From Methylobacterium phyllostachyos (lineage in GTDB: Bacteria; Pseudomonadota; Alphaproteobacteria; Rhizobiales; Beijerinckiaceae), in assembly GCF_900103445.1 (NCBI RefSeq), contig NZ_FNHS01000012.1, positions 22,393-86,392 of the forward strand: a stretch of 64,000 bases of DNA, written 5' to 3'. Below the pieces are notes generated by a model. It ran no database searches, was not told where the DNA came from, and saw only the letters and a list, made by a program, of their open reading frames with translations. The first letter of the stretch is position 1, and every line of letters begins with the position of its first letter. Made by a program: the position numbers and the translations under genes. Below, piece by piece: positions 35,223-44,503 of this stretch.

Positions 35223-35900
35223 TCAGCGTGACGCGCTCTTTCGCGGAATTGGTACCCACGCCCATGACCACGCATAGAACTCTGGAGGATGCTCCCACTC
35301 GGCGCGCCAAGCGTCGTTGTAGGCGCCCAGAATACCGGCGATCTCGAACTCACGCTTGAAGTACGCCCCAAACAATTTGCTCGCATTCGGATCGTTGTAG
35401 TGCCACTCCCAATTCCATTCATTATCGTCGTGCGGATTCCTGGGAGAGATGCCGTCGGTCTGGCCTTTCGTTGAGCCAAAGACCGCGGTCTGGCCGTGAC
35501 TGTTCGTGCCGCGCGTTGACGTGCTACCCGCGCTGTCGGTGGGCGGGACGGCTTGGCCAGAGGCGGCCGAACCTTTACCGTCCTCCGCGCCGGATCCGCT
35601 GCTCCAGGCATGGGCCTCGGCCGAAGCGCTGCCCCCGCCCGAAGCCTGTGCCCCGGCCTCCCCGTGGACGCTGCTCTGGCTGAGCGTCAGCTGGGCGCGG
35701 CTCTGCGCCTGGGCATGTACGAGGCTCAGGATCGCATCCGCCGCCCCGGTGGCGAAGCTGCGGCCGGTGCGCGGGTCGGGCGAGCGGAATGCGGCGGTCG
35801 ACGCGGTCGCCGCCTTTCCCGTCCGGTCGTCCGCTGCGGTCTGCACGACCTGCAGGGCGACCTCGGCCCGGGATGCGGCCGCTGTTATCGCGTAAGTCAT
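35223..35900 (-). CDS. Unknown protein, Ser/Ala/Gly-rich
   Basis: A 225-residue protein that I do not recognise. The N-terminal third is Ala-rich and helical (MTYAITAAASRAEVALQVV), the middle is a low-complexity Ser/Gly/Ala stretch, and the C-terminus is aromatic and charged (NEWNWEWHYNDPNASKLF and YAWSWAWVPIP). No signal peptide. GGGGGACCGGCG precedes the ATG. It lies in a patch of atypical, more AT-rich DNA between mutM and smr. The 246 bases between this gene and mutM hold nothing recognisable. Confidence 0.55.
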   Translation of the reverse strand: MTYAITAAASRAEVALQVVQTAADDRTGKAATASTAAFRSPDPRTGRSFATGAADAILSLVHAQAQSRAQLTLSQSSVHGEAGAQASGGGSASAEAHAWSSGSGAEDGKGSAASGQAVPPTDSAGSTSTRGTNSHGQTAVFGSTKGQTDGISPRNPHDDNEWNWEWHYNDPNASKLFGAYFKREFEIAGILGAYNDAWRAEWEHPPEFYAWSWAWVPIPRKSASR

Positions 35901-36114
35901 CGCCGGTCCCCCTTCACTCCAGATCCGTGATCGACCGTTCAAGCCGCCGCTGAACCAAAACGTTTCTGCATTTGAGCCCGTTAAAGCAGAGCCTTGTGCA
36001 TCAGATTTGGCAGAAAGCATCCATCAGCAATTGATAAAACATCCGACTCGGCATCTTCAGGTTTGCTGAACAACGATGATAGACGCTCCGTAAAGGGGTG
36101 CAAGATCGCTGAAG

Positions 36115-36327
36115 GTGTCTTTGGGCTGCGGATGGGCCGTCGCCTCGGCGTCGAGCAATCTGGCGGCCAACGACGGCGGCACCGGCAACGACATCTTCGC
36201 GTGCACCATCCGCTCGACGGACGCGATCGACATCTACCCCGCCGCGTCCGGCAGGACGGGCTGGAACAAGTATGGGTCGGTGTGGAAGTACGGCAGCCTG
36301 TTGCTGGCCGATCCCGACCGGGACGCT
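36115..36327 (+). pseudogene. Coding-like fragment, unknown gene remnant
   Basis: A frame beginning at a GTG reads about 70 residues of ordinary-looking, strongly GC3-biased codons (SNLAANDGGTGNDIF, WNKYGSVWKYGSLLLAD) and then runs into the antisense of the smr gene, where the frame has no further support. It looks like the front of a gene cut off by a rearrangement. The 214 bases before it (35901-36114) are AT-rich with no gene seen. Family unknown. Confidence 0.35.
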
Positions 36328-36966
36328 TCAGCGCCGCCGCAACCGGACGTAGAGCGCGCCGCCGCCGCCGTGGTGGCGGGCCGCCTCCTCGAAGCCCAGC
36401 ACGATCCCGCGCAGTTCTCCACCCCGCAGCCAGTGCGGCACGCTGCGGCGGAGCACGCCGCGCTCGGCGAAGGCCTCCGAGTAGCCCGGTCCGCCCTTGC
36501 CGGTGACCACCAACACGTAGGCGTGCCCGGCGGCCCGGGCCCGGAGCAGGAAGCCGGTGAGCGCGGCATGCGCCTCGGCCTGCACCATCCCGTGAAGATC
36601 GATCCGCGCCTCGATGGCGAGCCGCCCCCGGCGCAGGCCGACCTTCGCGGTCCGCTCAAGCCCGGCAGCCGGAGCGTTGCGCTGGGGCGGCGCCTGATAG
36701 GGCGCGGCGGTGGCCGGACGCGGCGGCTCCGGGGCCGGCTTCGGCGGATGTTTCCTGGTGCGCGGCTTCTTCGCGACCGGCGGTGCGGTCGGCTTCAAAA
36801 TCGGGGCCGTCAGCGCCGGCATGGTGGCGGTCGGCGCAGGGACTTCGGGGGCGGCCTCGGACACCGGCCCGGCCCGGCCCGGTAGCGGCGTCACGAGCTT
36901 GGCGATCGCGTCCCAGAGCCGGGTCTCCCCGGCGGTGAGGCGGCGCCCGCGGCGGGGCGGCCTCAT
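36328..36966 (-). CDS. Smr domain protein
   Basis: A 212-residue protein with a disordered Pro/Lys-rich N-terminal half and a C-terminal Smr domain (about residues 115-212): ARIDLHGMVQAEAHAAL, YVLVVTGKGG and LRGIVLGFEEAARHHGGGGALYV. Smr domains are nucleases; LDxH and GKG elements are visible here. The ATG overlaps the mltA stop codon (ATGA), so it is coupled to mltA. Confidence 0.9.
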   Translation of the reverse strand: MRPPRRGRRLTAGETRLWDAIAKLVTPLPGRAGPVSEAAPEVPAPTATMPALTAPILKPTAPPVAKKPRTRKHPPKPAPEPPRPATAAPYQAPPQRNAPAAGLERTAKVGLRRGRLAIEARIDLHGMVQAEAHAALTGFLLRARAAGHAYVLVVTGKGGPGYSEAFAERGVLRRSVPHWLRGGELRGIVLGFEEAARHHGGGGALYVRLRRR

Positions 36967-38156
36967 CGGGGGCTCCCGCCCGGCGTGGCCTTCGGCAGCA
37001 GCACCACGAAGCCGATCGCGTCGCGCAGGTTTCCGGCCGCGATGCCGGCCTGCGCACCGGTTCCGACGAACAGATCGCCCCGGGCGGGGCCGACGATCGC
37101 CGAGCCCGTATCGGCCGCTATCACGAGGCGCCCGGCCTCGCCGGGGCCTGCGCCCGGCAGCGGACCGGCGAGCCAGAACGGCAGCCCGTAGCGCCAGAGA
37201 TTCGCGTCGACCGCCAGGCTGCGCCCAGGGCTGAGCGGCGCGTTTGCGGCCCCCGGCGGCCCGAGGCTTGGGTCCTCGACCGGGGCAAGGCGGAAGAAGA
37301 TGTAGGAGGCGTTCGCCCGGATCAGGCGCTTGGCGATGTCGGGGTGCTCGCGCAGCCAGCCGGTCCAGCGGGCGAGCGTCAGGCCTTCGAGGGGCAGGTG
37401 CCCTTCCTGCACGATCAGCTTGGCCACCGCCGTGTAGGGGCGCCCGTTGCGCCCGTCGTACAGCACCCGCACCGCACGCCCGTCGGGCAGGCGCACGCGT
37501 CCGGAGCCCTGGACCTGCAGGACCAGCAGATCGACCGCGTCGCGCAGCCACAGGATCGGACGCGCCCGTGGGCCGAGGGCACCGTCCTCGATGGCGGCGC
37601 GGTCGGGGTAGGGGGCGAACCCCTCCGCGGTGGCGCGGGCGGCGCGGAGCGTCGGATCGAGCCCGGGACGGACCTCGCCGGGGCCGAGGGAGATGAGGTC
37701 GTCAGGCCGGGCGAGGACGGGGGTTGGATAATCCGGCCCCGGATCGAGGGAGCCCGTCAGTTCGGGCTCGAAATAGCCGGTGAGGAAGCCCGCCTGCCCG
37801 GCATCGGGCCGCTCGATGCGGAAGGCGTCGAAATGGTCGCGGAAGAAGGCGTTGGCTTCCGGCACATCCCCGCCCGCGGCCGCGCAGGCGGCGGAGAGCG
37901 CAGTCGGGTCGCCCATGACCCCCGCGGGCTGCGGCAAAGCCGGCGCGGGGGCGGCGCAGACCCGGCGGAAAGCTTCGAGGGACGCGGCGGCGTCCAGGCC
38001 TGGAAAGCCCGGCAGCGTCTCGAAGGGGACCGGCGTCAGGGTCGCGCCGCCGACCACGGCCGGTGCGGCGGCCGATGCCCCGGGGAGGGCCAAAGCCAGA
38101 CAGGCAGCCGTGACGGCTCCGGGCCAGGTGCGCGGGACCCTGCGCGGGATCGTCAC
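36963..38156 (-). CDS. mltA: Membrane-bound lytic murein transglycosylase A
   Basis: A 397-residue MltA, which trims peptidoglycan to anhydro-muropeptides. It has a signal peptide without a clear lipobox, the central GFLTGYFEPELTGS, and the 3D barrel with the catalytic Asp in IAADTGSAIVGPARGD (about residue 348). It lies 18 bases after the Tim44-like gene and overlaps smr, an operon order seen in many Rhizobiales. Confidence 0.93.
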   Translation of the reverse strand: MTIPRRVPRTWPGAVTAACLALALPGASAAAPAVVGGATLTPVPFETLPGFPGLDAAASLEAFRRVCAAPAPALPQPAGVMGDPTALSAACAAAGGDVPEANAFFRDHFDAFRIERPDAGQAGFLTGYFEPELTGSLDPGPDYPTPVLARPDDLISLGPGEVRPGLDPTLRAARATAEGFAPYPDRAAIEDGALGPRARPILWLRDAVDLLVLQVQGSGRVRLPDGRAVRVLYDGRNGRPYTAVAKLIVQEGHLPLEGLTLARWTGWLREHPDIAKRLIRANASYIFFRLAPVEDPSLGPPGAANAPLSPGRSLAVDANLWRYGLPFWLAGPLPGAGPGEAGRLVIAADTGSAIVGPARGDLFVGTGAQAGIAAGNLRDAIGFVVLLPKATPGGSPR

Positions 38157-38174
38157 GGTGCAGCCGTCAGTCGG

Positions 38175-38888
38175 TCAGGCGCCGGCCTCGGTGGCCACGA
38201 GCTGCCAGTTCGGATCGCGCGAGCCCAGGGTGCGCGCGAAGGTCCAGACATCGGGCACCTCGACAACCGTCTCGGCGCTGCCGTCCACCACCTTGCCCTC
38301 GGCGTTGCGGGTGGCGGTGATGAGGTTCGACAGGAAGCGCACGGTGATCTGCGCGACACGATTGCGCACCTCGACCGCGACGATCTCGGCCTTGTCGATG
38401 GAGACGAAGGTGGTCTCCAGGGTCTGGCGGTTGCGCTCGCGCTCGGCGATCGCCCGCTCGAACGCCTCGCCGACCTCCTTCGACAGAAGGCCGCGCAGGG
38501 TCTTCCGGTCGCCCTTGGCGAAGGCGATCATGATCGCCTCGTAGGCCGATTTCGCGCCCTCCAGGAAGGCGCGCGGATCGAAGCTCGGCTCGGCCTGGAC
38601 ACAGGCCTCCAGCCCACGGGCGACCTCGGAGCCGGGCTCGGCGATCCCGCGCCAGTCGCGCGGGGCCGGGGCGGGTGCCGGGGTCGGGGGCGCCCGGTCG
38701 GCGCCGGGAAGGCGCACGACGTTGTCGCCCTCGCTGCGGGCCTGCGGCTCGGTGCGGCTGCGGTCGACCGGCTTGAACGGCGAGCGTTCCGCGCCCGTCT
38801 TCTGGCCCAGCACCGAGCGCAGGCGCCAGATCACGAAGACAGCGAGCGCCAGGAAGATGATCGTCGTAACGTCGAAACTGTCCTGCAT
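38175..38888 (-). CDS. Tim44/TimA-like domain protein
   Basis: A 237-residue protein with one N-terminal membrane helix (DVTTIIFLALAVFVIWRL) and a C-terminal Tim44-like NTF2 fold (about residues 90-230, FLEGAKSAYEAIMIAFAKGD to VWTFARTLGSRDPNWQL). The bacterial relatives are thought to be inner-membrane adaptors. Start chosen at MQDSFDV, where the helix begins. First gene of the Tim44-mltA-smr operon, divergent from secB. Confidence 0.9.
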   Translation of the reverse strand: MQDSFDVTTIIFLALAVFVIWRLRSVLGQKTGAERSPFKPVDRSRTEPQARSEGDNVVRLPGADRAPPTPAPAPAPRDWRGIAEPGSEVARGLEACVQAEPSFDPRAFLEGAKSAYEAIMIAFAKGDRKTLRGLLSKEVGEAFERAIAERERNRQTLETTFVSIDKAEIVAVEVRNRVAQITVRFLSNLITATRNAEGKVVDGSAETVVEVPDVWTFARTLGSRDPNWQLVATEAGA

Positions 38889-39234
38889 TACCGATCCGAT
38901 GGTGGCCGCGGCGAGACCCTGTGCCCCTTGCAAAGGTCACGCGCGGTGCAGCGCCGGCAAAGCGCGCATGGTCCTGGCGACTCATATCCGACCAACGCGT
39001 CGGGGGCGAGCCGGTTATACCCGCGCAGGAACCCGAAGCCGGGTCTGACCCGATATGGGTCGCGGCCGCCGCCGCCGCCAGCACCGCGCCGGCTCGGGAT
39101 GTCGGCTCGCTTGTCCAGACTCGGCGCGCGTGGTAGCGGCGCTCCCGTTCGGGACAGGTCCGCGGCGCGTTCCGGCGGCTCCCGCTGAGACAACCCGCGC
39201 CGGCTCCGCCGGCCGATCGAGAAGGATGATCCGC
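38889..39234. other. Intergenic region between Tim44-like gene and secB
   Basis: A 346-base divergent region. It holds no convincing gene; a run of GCC repeats occurs near 39065-39085. It must contain the promoters of both flanking genes, but I cannot place them with confidence. Confidence 0.6.
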
Positions 39235-39735
39235 ATGGCCGACTCTCCGGCAGCGAACGGCAATGGCGGCGGCATGCCGCAGGGCGATGTGCCGATGATC
39301 AACGCTCTGGCGCAGTACACGAAGGATCTCTCCTTCGAGAACCCGAACGCGCCGCGCTCCCTGCAGCCCAAGGAGGGCCAGGGGCCGCAGATCAACATCC
39401 AGGTCAACGTCAACGCGGCGCAGCTCTCGGAGACCGACTTCGAGGTCGAGCTCAAGCTGGAAGGGGACGCCAAGATCCAGAGCGATGTGCTGTTCGCCTT
39501 CGAGGTGACCTATGCGGGCGTGTTCCGCCTGCAGAACATCCCGGCTGACCAGATCCATCCGGCCGTGATGATTGAGTGCCCGCGCCTGCTCTTCCCCTTC
39601 GCCCGCCAGATCGTGGCCGAGGCGGTGCGCAACGGCGGTTTCCCACCCCTGTATATCGATCCGATCGACTTCGTCGGCCTCTACCGGCAGAAGCTCATGG
39701 AGCAGCAGGGCGCGCAGGGGCCGCTCGCCTCCTGA
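39235..39735 (+). CDS. secB: Protein-export chaperone SecB
   Basis: A 166-residue SecB, the tetrameric cytosolic chaperone that keeps preproteins unfolded for SecA. Visible are INIQVNVNAAQLSETDFEVELKL, the EVTYAGVFRLQNIP strand and the IECPRLLFPFARQIVAEAVRNGGFPPLYIDPIDF core. Start at MADSPAANG with AGAAGGA upstream; the frame is open earlier but not coding-like. Confidence 0.96.
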   Translation: MADSPAANGNGGGMPQGDVPMINALAQYTKDLSFENPNAPRSLQPKEGQGPQINIQVNVNAAQLSETDFEVELKLEGDAKIQSDVLFAFEVTYAGVFRLQNIPADQIHPAVMIECPRLLFPFARQIVAEAVRNGGFPPLYIDPIDFVGLYRQKLMEQQGAQGPLAS

Positions 39736-39757
39736 TATGGGTACGCCCGGCGGCCGA

Positions 39758-40045
39758 TCAGCGACCGCCGGGACCGCGATAGGCTGCGGCCAGCGTCCGC
39801 AGCGCCTCCGCGGCCGGCCCCCGCAGGAGACGGGCCTGCAGCACGATCCGGCTGAGCGGGAGTTCGGGCAGGCCGAGGCGGTCGCCAGCCTCCGTCACGC
39901 CGGCCGGTGCCGTGCTCGGCGCGAGCGCCGCCACCGCGAGCCCCGCCGCCACGGCGGCGCCGACCGCTGCGACCCCGCCGCCGACGAACACCTCCCGCCA
40001 GGGCAGGCCGGCCGCATCGAGGGCCGCTTCGGCCGCCCGAGAACA
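39758..40045 (-). pseudogene. LysR regulator remnant (C-terminal part only)
   Basis: The minus strand encodes about 95 residues typical of the end of a LysR effector domain (AALDAAGLPWREVFVGG, VAAGLAVAALAPSTAPAG, ALRTLAAAYRG). The DNA-binding half and most of the effector domain are missing; upstream sequence in this frame is not LysR-like. It lies between secB and an MFS exporter gene, where an intact divergent regulator would be expected. Confidence 0.65.
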
Positions 40046-40198
40046 GATCGTTCGAAGGCGGGCTGATGCAGTACGATCCGCCGGCCCCGGGAGGGTCCGG
40101 CGATCCGCGGGCTGCGCACGGCAGCGCCACCCGTGATCCGGGCTTGACCGTTGCCAAGCCAGAGGCCACGTCCGGCGCCGACACGGCTCCGAGATCGC

Positions 40199-41431
40199 AT
40201 GGCTCCCACCGCACACCTCGCCCTGATCAACGTCTTCACCGGTGACATCCAGGGCGGCCTCGGACCGTTTCTCGGGACATGGCTGGCGGAGGCAGCGTCG
40301 TGGAGCCCGGCGCGGGTCGGTTTCGTCATCACCCTCGTCGGGTTCGGCACGCTGTTCCTGAGCGGCCCGTTCGGGGCCCTGGTCGACCGCTTTCCCCGGC
40401 CCCGTCTGCTGATCGCGTTGGCCTGCAGCGGCATCCTGGCCGGCACGCTGCTGCTGCTACCGGCGCGCAGTTTCTTCGCGGTGCTGCTCGCCCAGCTGCT
40501 CGCCGCGGCGGGCGGGACGCTGCTGCTGCCGGCGGTGGCGGCCCTGACCCTCGGGATCGTCGGGAAGGATCGGTTCCCCAAGCAGCAGGGCCGCAATCAA
40601 GCCTTCAACCATCTCGGCATCCTGATCGCGGCCGGCGGGATCAGCCTCGGGACCGCCCATTTCGGACCTGCGATCGCCTTCTGGGTGCTTGGCGGCATGG
40701 CGGTGGCGGCGATCGTCGCCAGTCTCACGACGCCGGCCCGCGCGTGGAACCGGCGCCGGGCGGTGGGCTGGCAGGAGGACTCGGAGGATGAGCCGGAGCG
40801 CAGCGGCATCCGGCATGTGCTCGGCAACCGCAGGCTCCTCGTGCTCACGGTGGCCTTGACGCTGTTCAACCTCGGCAACGGCGGCATGCTCTCGCTGCTC
40901 GGGCAGAAGCTCGTGGCGACCGCGGCCGACGCCACCACCTGGACGGCGCGCTACGTGATGGTGGCGCAGCTGGTGATGGTGCCGGTGGCTTTGTTCGCCG
41001 GGTCGCTCGCTGACAAGCGCGGCAGGCGCCAGCTTCTGATGGTGGCCTTCGCGGTGCTGCCGGTGCGGGCGGTCCTGTCCGGTCTGATCGACGATCCGGT
41101 CTGGCTCATCGCCGCCGAGGTTTTGGACGGCGTGGCCTCCGGGATCGTCGGGGTTGCGGTGCCGGTGGTGGTCGCGGACCTGACCTGGGGCTCCGGGCGG
41201 ACCCAGACGGCGCTCGGCAGCGTCAACGCGGTGCAGGGGGTCGGTGGCGCCCTGTCGGGCTGGTACGGGGGGCTGTCCTACAGCCTGTTCGGCTGGACGG
41301 GCTCTTTCCTCGCCCTCGGTGTGCCGGCGCTCCTCGCACTGGCCCTGGTGATCTGGCTCGACGCCACGCCTGAGCCCGGTCGCCGCCGGCGGAGGCGGGA
41401 GCGGCGCAGCGCGGCCATGCAAGGCGCCTAA
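40199..41431 (+). CDS. MFS transporter
   Basis: A 410-residue major facilitator with twelve predicted membrane segments. GALVDRFPRPRLL between helices 2 and 3 and GSLADKRGRRQLLM in the second half are the family's loop motifs. A cytoplasmic linker (residues about 180-205) separates the halves. Start at MAPTAHLAL. A truncated LysR gene is divergent to it. Substrate unknown; drug or metabolite efflux is likely. Confidence 0.88.
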   Translation: MAPTAHLALINVFTGDIQGGLGPFLGTWLAEAASWSPARVGFVITLVGFGTLFLSGPFGALVDRFPRPRLLIALACSGILAGTLLLLPARSFFAVLLAQLLAAAGGTLLLPAVAALTLGIVGKDRFPKQQGRNQAFNHLGILIAAGGISLGTAHFGPAIAFWVLGGMAVAAIVASLTTPARAWNRRRAVGWQEDSEDEPERSGIRHVLGNRRLLVLTVALTLFNLGNGGMLSLLGQKLVATAADATTWTARYVMVAQLVMVPVALFAGSLADKRGRRQLLMVAFAVLPVRAVLSGLIDDPVWLIAAEVLDGVASGIVGVAVPVVVADLTWGSGRTQTALGSVNAVQGVGGALSGWYGGLSYSLFGWTGSFLALGVPALLALALVIWLDATPEPGRRRRRRERRSAAMQGA

Positions 41432-41601
41432 GACAATCCAAAACTGATCATGCGAACGCGGTGAGTCGCGTGCAGAGTCGCTGTCTGGAAGCGCGGCCAC
41501 GCGCCTCGGTGTCGCACCCAGCGCACCGCTGACGCGTTGCCCCCGAGCGCTTCGCGGCATGCGCGATGATGCATGACTCGGATGCGGGAGTCGAAACAGA
41601 A

Positions 41602-41624
41602 AAGCCCGGCCATTGGCCGGGCTT
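41602..41624. terminator. Terminator downstream of rpoH
   Basis: A perfect 10-base stem (41602-41611 with 41615-41624, AAGCCCGGCC and complement) with a three-base loop follows the rpoH stop on the minus strand. The remaining bases of the gap 41432-41646 hold no gene. Confidence 0.8.
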
Positions 41625-41646
41625 GCTCTCGGGCTGACGGAACCGG

Positions 41647-42522
41647 TCAGCCGATATACGGACTGCCGGTCGCGGCGGGGAAGCGGTCCGCCAGGGCACG
41701 GCGTAGCTTCTCGAGGGCACGGTTCTCGATCTGCCGAACACGCTCCTTCGAGATGCCGAGGCGCTGTCCCAGAGCCTCCAGGGTCGCCTGATCCTCGGCG
41801 AGGCGGCGCTCCCGCAGGATGCGCAATTCGCGCTCGGACAGCACCGTCAGGGCCTGCTGAAGCCAGCTCAGGCGCCGCTCGCCATCGACGGTGGCGCTCA
41901 CCGTCTCGTCCGGCAGGTCGGCGCCGTCGACGAGGAAATCCATCCGCTCTGAGGACGCCTCGCTGTCCTCGCCCACGGGAGCGTTGAGCGACATGTCCGG
42001 CCCGGACAGGCGCGCATCCATTAGGGCGACGTCGTCGCGTGAGACACCGATGGCGGTCGCGATCCGGCGATGGATTTCGTCGCCGACATGCTCCTCGGTG
42101 GATTGCATCAACCGGGCGCGCAGCCGGCGCAAGTTGAAGAACAGGGCCTTCTGGGCAGAGGAGGTTCCACCGCGCACGATCGACCAGTTGCGCAGGATGT
42201 AGTCCTGGATCGAGGCGCGGATCCACCACGTCGCATAGGTCGAGAAGCGGACATCCCGCTCAGGCTCGAAGCGGGCAGCAGCCTCCATCAGGCCGACATG
42301 TCCTTCCTGGACGAGGTCGGCCATCGGCAGGCCATAGTGACGAAAACGCCCCGCCAGGGCGATGACGAGGCGCATGTGAGCGGAGATCAGACGGTGGAGG
42401 GCGCGCTCGTCGCGATCGTCCTTCCAGCGGACGGCGAGGCCACGTTCCTCCTCGCGGGCTAGGAACGGTGCCTCCATCGCAGTCCGTATGAACTGCCTGC
42501 GTATCCCTGCGATCTCAGCCAT
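41647..42522 (-). CDS. rpoH: RNA polymerase sigma factor RpoH (heat-shock type)
   Basis: A 291-residue sigma-32 family factor. Region 2 is clear (LVIALAGRFRHYGLPMADLVQEGHVGL and FSTYATWWIRASIQDYILRNW), the RpoH box is present as QKALFFNLRRL (about residues 124-134), and region 4 ends with LGISKERVRQIENRALEKL. Rhizobiales often carry several RpoH copies; this one is a neighbour of carD. An A/C-rich 321-base gap upstream (42523-42843) holds its promoter and the carD terminator. Confidence 0.93.
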   Translation of the reverse strand: MAEIAGIRRQFIRTAMEAPFLAREEERGLAVRWKDDRDERALHRLISAHMRLVIALAGRFRHYGLPMADLVQEGHVGLMEAAARFEPERDVRFSTYATWWIRASIQDYILRNWSIVRGGTSSAQKALFFNLRRLRARLMQSTEEHVGDEIHRRIATAIGVSRDDVALMDARLSGPDMSLNAPVGEDSEASSERMDFLVDGADLPDETVSATVDGERRLSWLQQALTVLSERELRILRERRLAEDQATLEALGQRLGISKERVRQIENRALEKLRRALADRFPAATGSPYIG

Positions 42523-42792
42523 TCCGCCTGCCTCTTATTGTCGAGTGCTGTTGCGGCGCCGGACCTGCGATCCGGCGCACAGGCGCCACCGCAAAGCGAC
42601 GCCAGGCTAGCGACAACGGGAGGCTAGAAGAGAAAGTTCCGCTCGGCTGCCCCAGAATGCGACAGGCGGCCGGGCACGATTTCGTGTTCCGTTAGGAACA
42701 GATGGGCGGTGCGGACATCCAGTCCAGCCCCGCGGGCGCAAAAACGTCGCGCCTCTCGCGGACAACCCACGGTCTGACGAACGGTCCAAGAA

Positions 42793-42817
42793 AAACCCGG
42801 CCGCCGGGGCCGGGTTT
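42793..42817. terminator. Terminator downstream of carD
   Basis: A perfect 10-base stem (42793-42802 with 42808-42817, AAACCCGGCC and complement) with a five-base loop and a T run follows carD on the minus strand. Confidence 0.8.
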
Positions 42818-42843
42818 GTCGTCGTCTCAGCGTTGGGCTTCGC

Positions 42844-43443
42844 TCAGGCGGCTTCTTCCTGGATGTCGTCGCCGTCGCTCTCACCCTCGGCCTCGGGCTC
42901 CGCCTCGCTCTTCGCCCGGCGGGGCGACTTCGCAAGGCTCTGCTCGATGAGCTTCAGGGCCTCGGTCTCGGTGATGCGGTTCACCGAGGAGATCTCGCGC
43001 ACGATCCGGTCGAGGGCCGCCTCATAGAGCTGGCGCTCGGAATAGGACTGCTCGGGCTGCGCCTCGGAGCGGTAGAGGTCGCGCACCACCTCGGTGACCG
43101 CCAGCAGGTCGCCCGAATTGATCTTCGCCTCGTATTCCTGAGCGCGGCGCGACCACATGGTGCGCTTGATCCGGGCGCGACCGGTCAGCAGGTCGAGCGC
43201 CTTCTTCACCAGCTCCGGCTCGGCCAGCTTGCGCATGCCGACGCTGTTGGCCTTCGCGGTCGGGACACGCAGGACCATCTTGTCCTTCTCGAACGAGACG
43301 ACGAACAGCTCAAGCTTGTAGCCCGCGATCTCCTGCTCCTCGATCGCGGTGATGCGACCGACGCCGTGGGCCGGATACACGACAGCCTCGCCGGTCTTGA
43401 AACCTTGCCGGCCTGCGGTCGTCGTCTTCTTGGCTGTGGTCAT
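42844..43443 (-). CDS. carD: CarD family transcriptional regulator
   Basis: A 199-residue CarD/CdnL protein that binds RNA polymerase beta and stabilises open complexes at rRNA and other promoters. The Tudor-like N-terminal domain reads FKTGEAVVYPAHGVGRITAIE, the helical C-terminal domain contains RTMWSRRAQEYEAKINSGDL and VVRDLYRSEAQPEQSYSER. The last 30 residues are acidic. Length and order beside fdxA are typical. Confidence 0.95.
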   Translation of the reverse strand: MTTAKKTTTAGRQGFKTGEAVVYPAHGVGRITAIEEQEIAGYKLELFVVSFEKDKMVLRVPTAKANSVGMRKLAEPELVKKALDLLTGRARIKRTMWSRRAQEYEAKINSGDLLAVTEVVRDLYRSEAQPEQSYSERQLYEAALDRIVREISSVNRITETEALKLIEQSLAKSPRRAKSEAEPEAEGESDGDDIQEEAA

Positions 43444-43947
43444 GCGAGAAGGGCCTCCACTGGCGCGCAGCGTTCAATGCCGCACGAAACCGTGTTCTTC
43501 CCGGGCGGGACACCCGGTTTGCCTCGCCGCTCCCGGAGCCCACGCCAGATGCGAGGGCCCGGACATTCCCCGGCGCGGCCGTGCAAAAGCCTGGAGCGTC
43601 CGCCGGGGTAAGCCCCAGCGGTCGATCGCGTACCACTCCTAACCCACGAACATCGAAGACGTTTCGGCTGGAGGAAGCACGTCAGGCGCGAGCGACGGCA
43701 GGCGGATTGTCTACCACAATCCGGCGCGCAGAGCAAAACATCCCTGAAGACGCGCGTGGGCCACGACGCTGCGTCCTGACGTTTTACACTCCTGCGGCGA
43801 GACAGAAATGAGCCCACCGCGGATCTGGGTTTCGCTCGTTGCGGACCAATCCGATGTGGAGGGCCAGGGCAAACCTATCCACACATTGCCTCGGATTCCA
43901 CAGGTGCGGGACGAAGAGCGCTGATGTTCCGCCGGTGACGGCTGCGC
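43444..43947. other. Long intergenic region between fdxA and carD
   Basis: A 504-base stretch with no convincing gene on either strand. It contains an inverted repeat CGGATTGT/ACAATCCG (43703-43710 with 43716-43723, five-base centre). It must carry the carD promoter; a small RNA cannot be excluded. Confidence 0.5.
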
Positions 43948-44286
43948 TCAGTCGCCCGAGCCAGGGTTGGGCGAGAAGTAGGCTTCAAGCTTTCCGGACT
44001 TGCCGTCCCACTCCTTGGCGTCGGCCGGGGCTTCCTTCTTCTGCGTGATGTTGGGCCAGGTCTTGGCGTAGTCGGCGTTCAGCTTCAGCCACGTGTCGAG
44101 GTTCGACTCGGTGTCGGGCTTGATCGCCTCGGCTGGGCATTCCGGCTCGCAGACGCCGCAATCGATGCACTCGTCCGGATGAATGACGAGCATGTTCTCG
44201 CCCTCATAGAAGCAATCGACCGGACAGACTTCAACACAGTCCGTATACTTGCACTTGATGCAATTGTCGGTGACGACATAGGTCAT
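43948..44286 (-). CDS. fdxA: Ferredoxin FdxA (3Fe-4S/4Fe-4S)
   Basis: A 112-residue seven-iron ferredoxin, an electron carrier. The N-terminal clusters are held by CIKCKYTDCVEVCPVDCF and CIDCGVCEPECPAEAI; the 45-residue C-terminal extension (WLKLNADYAKTWPNIT) is typical of the FdxA group in alphaproteobacteria. The physiological partner is unknown. Confidence 0.96.
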   Translation of the reverse strand: MTYVVTDNCIKCKYTDCVEVCPVDCFYEGENMLVIHPDECIDCGVCEPECPAEAIKPDTESNLDTWLKLNADYAKTWPNITQKKEAPADAKEWDGKSGKLEAYFSPNPGSGD

Positions 44287-44503
44287 CGGATATCTGCGTC
44301 CTCAAACACGACTTGCCCCGGGCGGAGCCTCGGGTTGGCCCGCACGCCCGGGTTGGCACTGCGAGGGAATGCCGGTGCGGCCCGGCACGAGGCCGGACTT
44401 CGGAGGCAACGGCTCTAGACGTTGGCTCCCGGGCTGACAAGCGCGCGGGCGCCGCATCCTGCCCGGGCTCGAGCGCTGTTCCCGCGCCTGTGGCCGTGCC
44501 TCA

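Noticed and set aside
40457..42229. A 590-codon minus-strand frame spanning the MFS gene and rpoH
   Set aside because: Antisense to the transporter and out of frame with rpoH; composition is Arg/Pro/His-rich noise.
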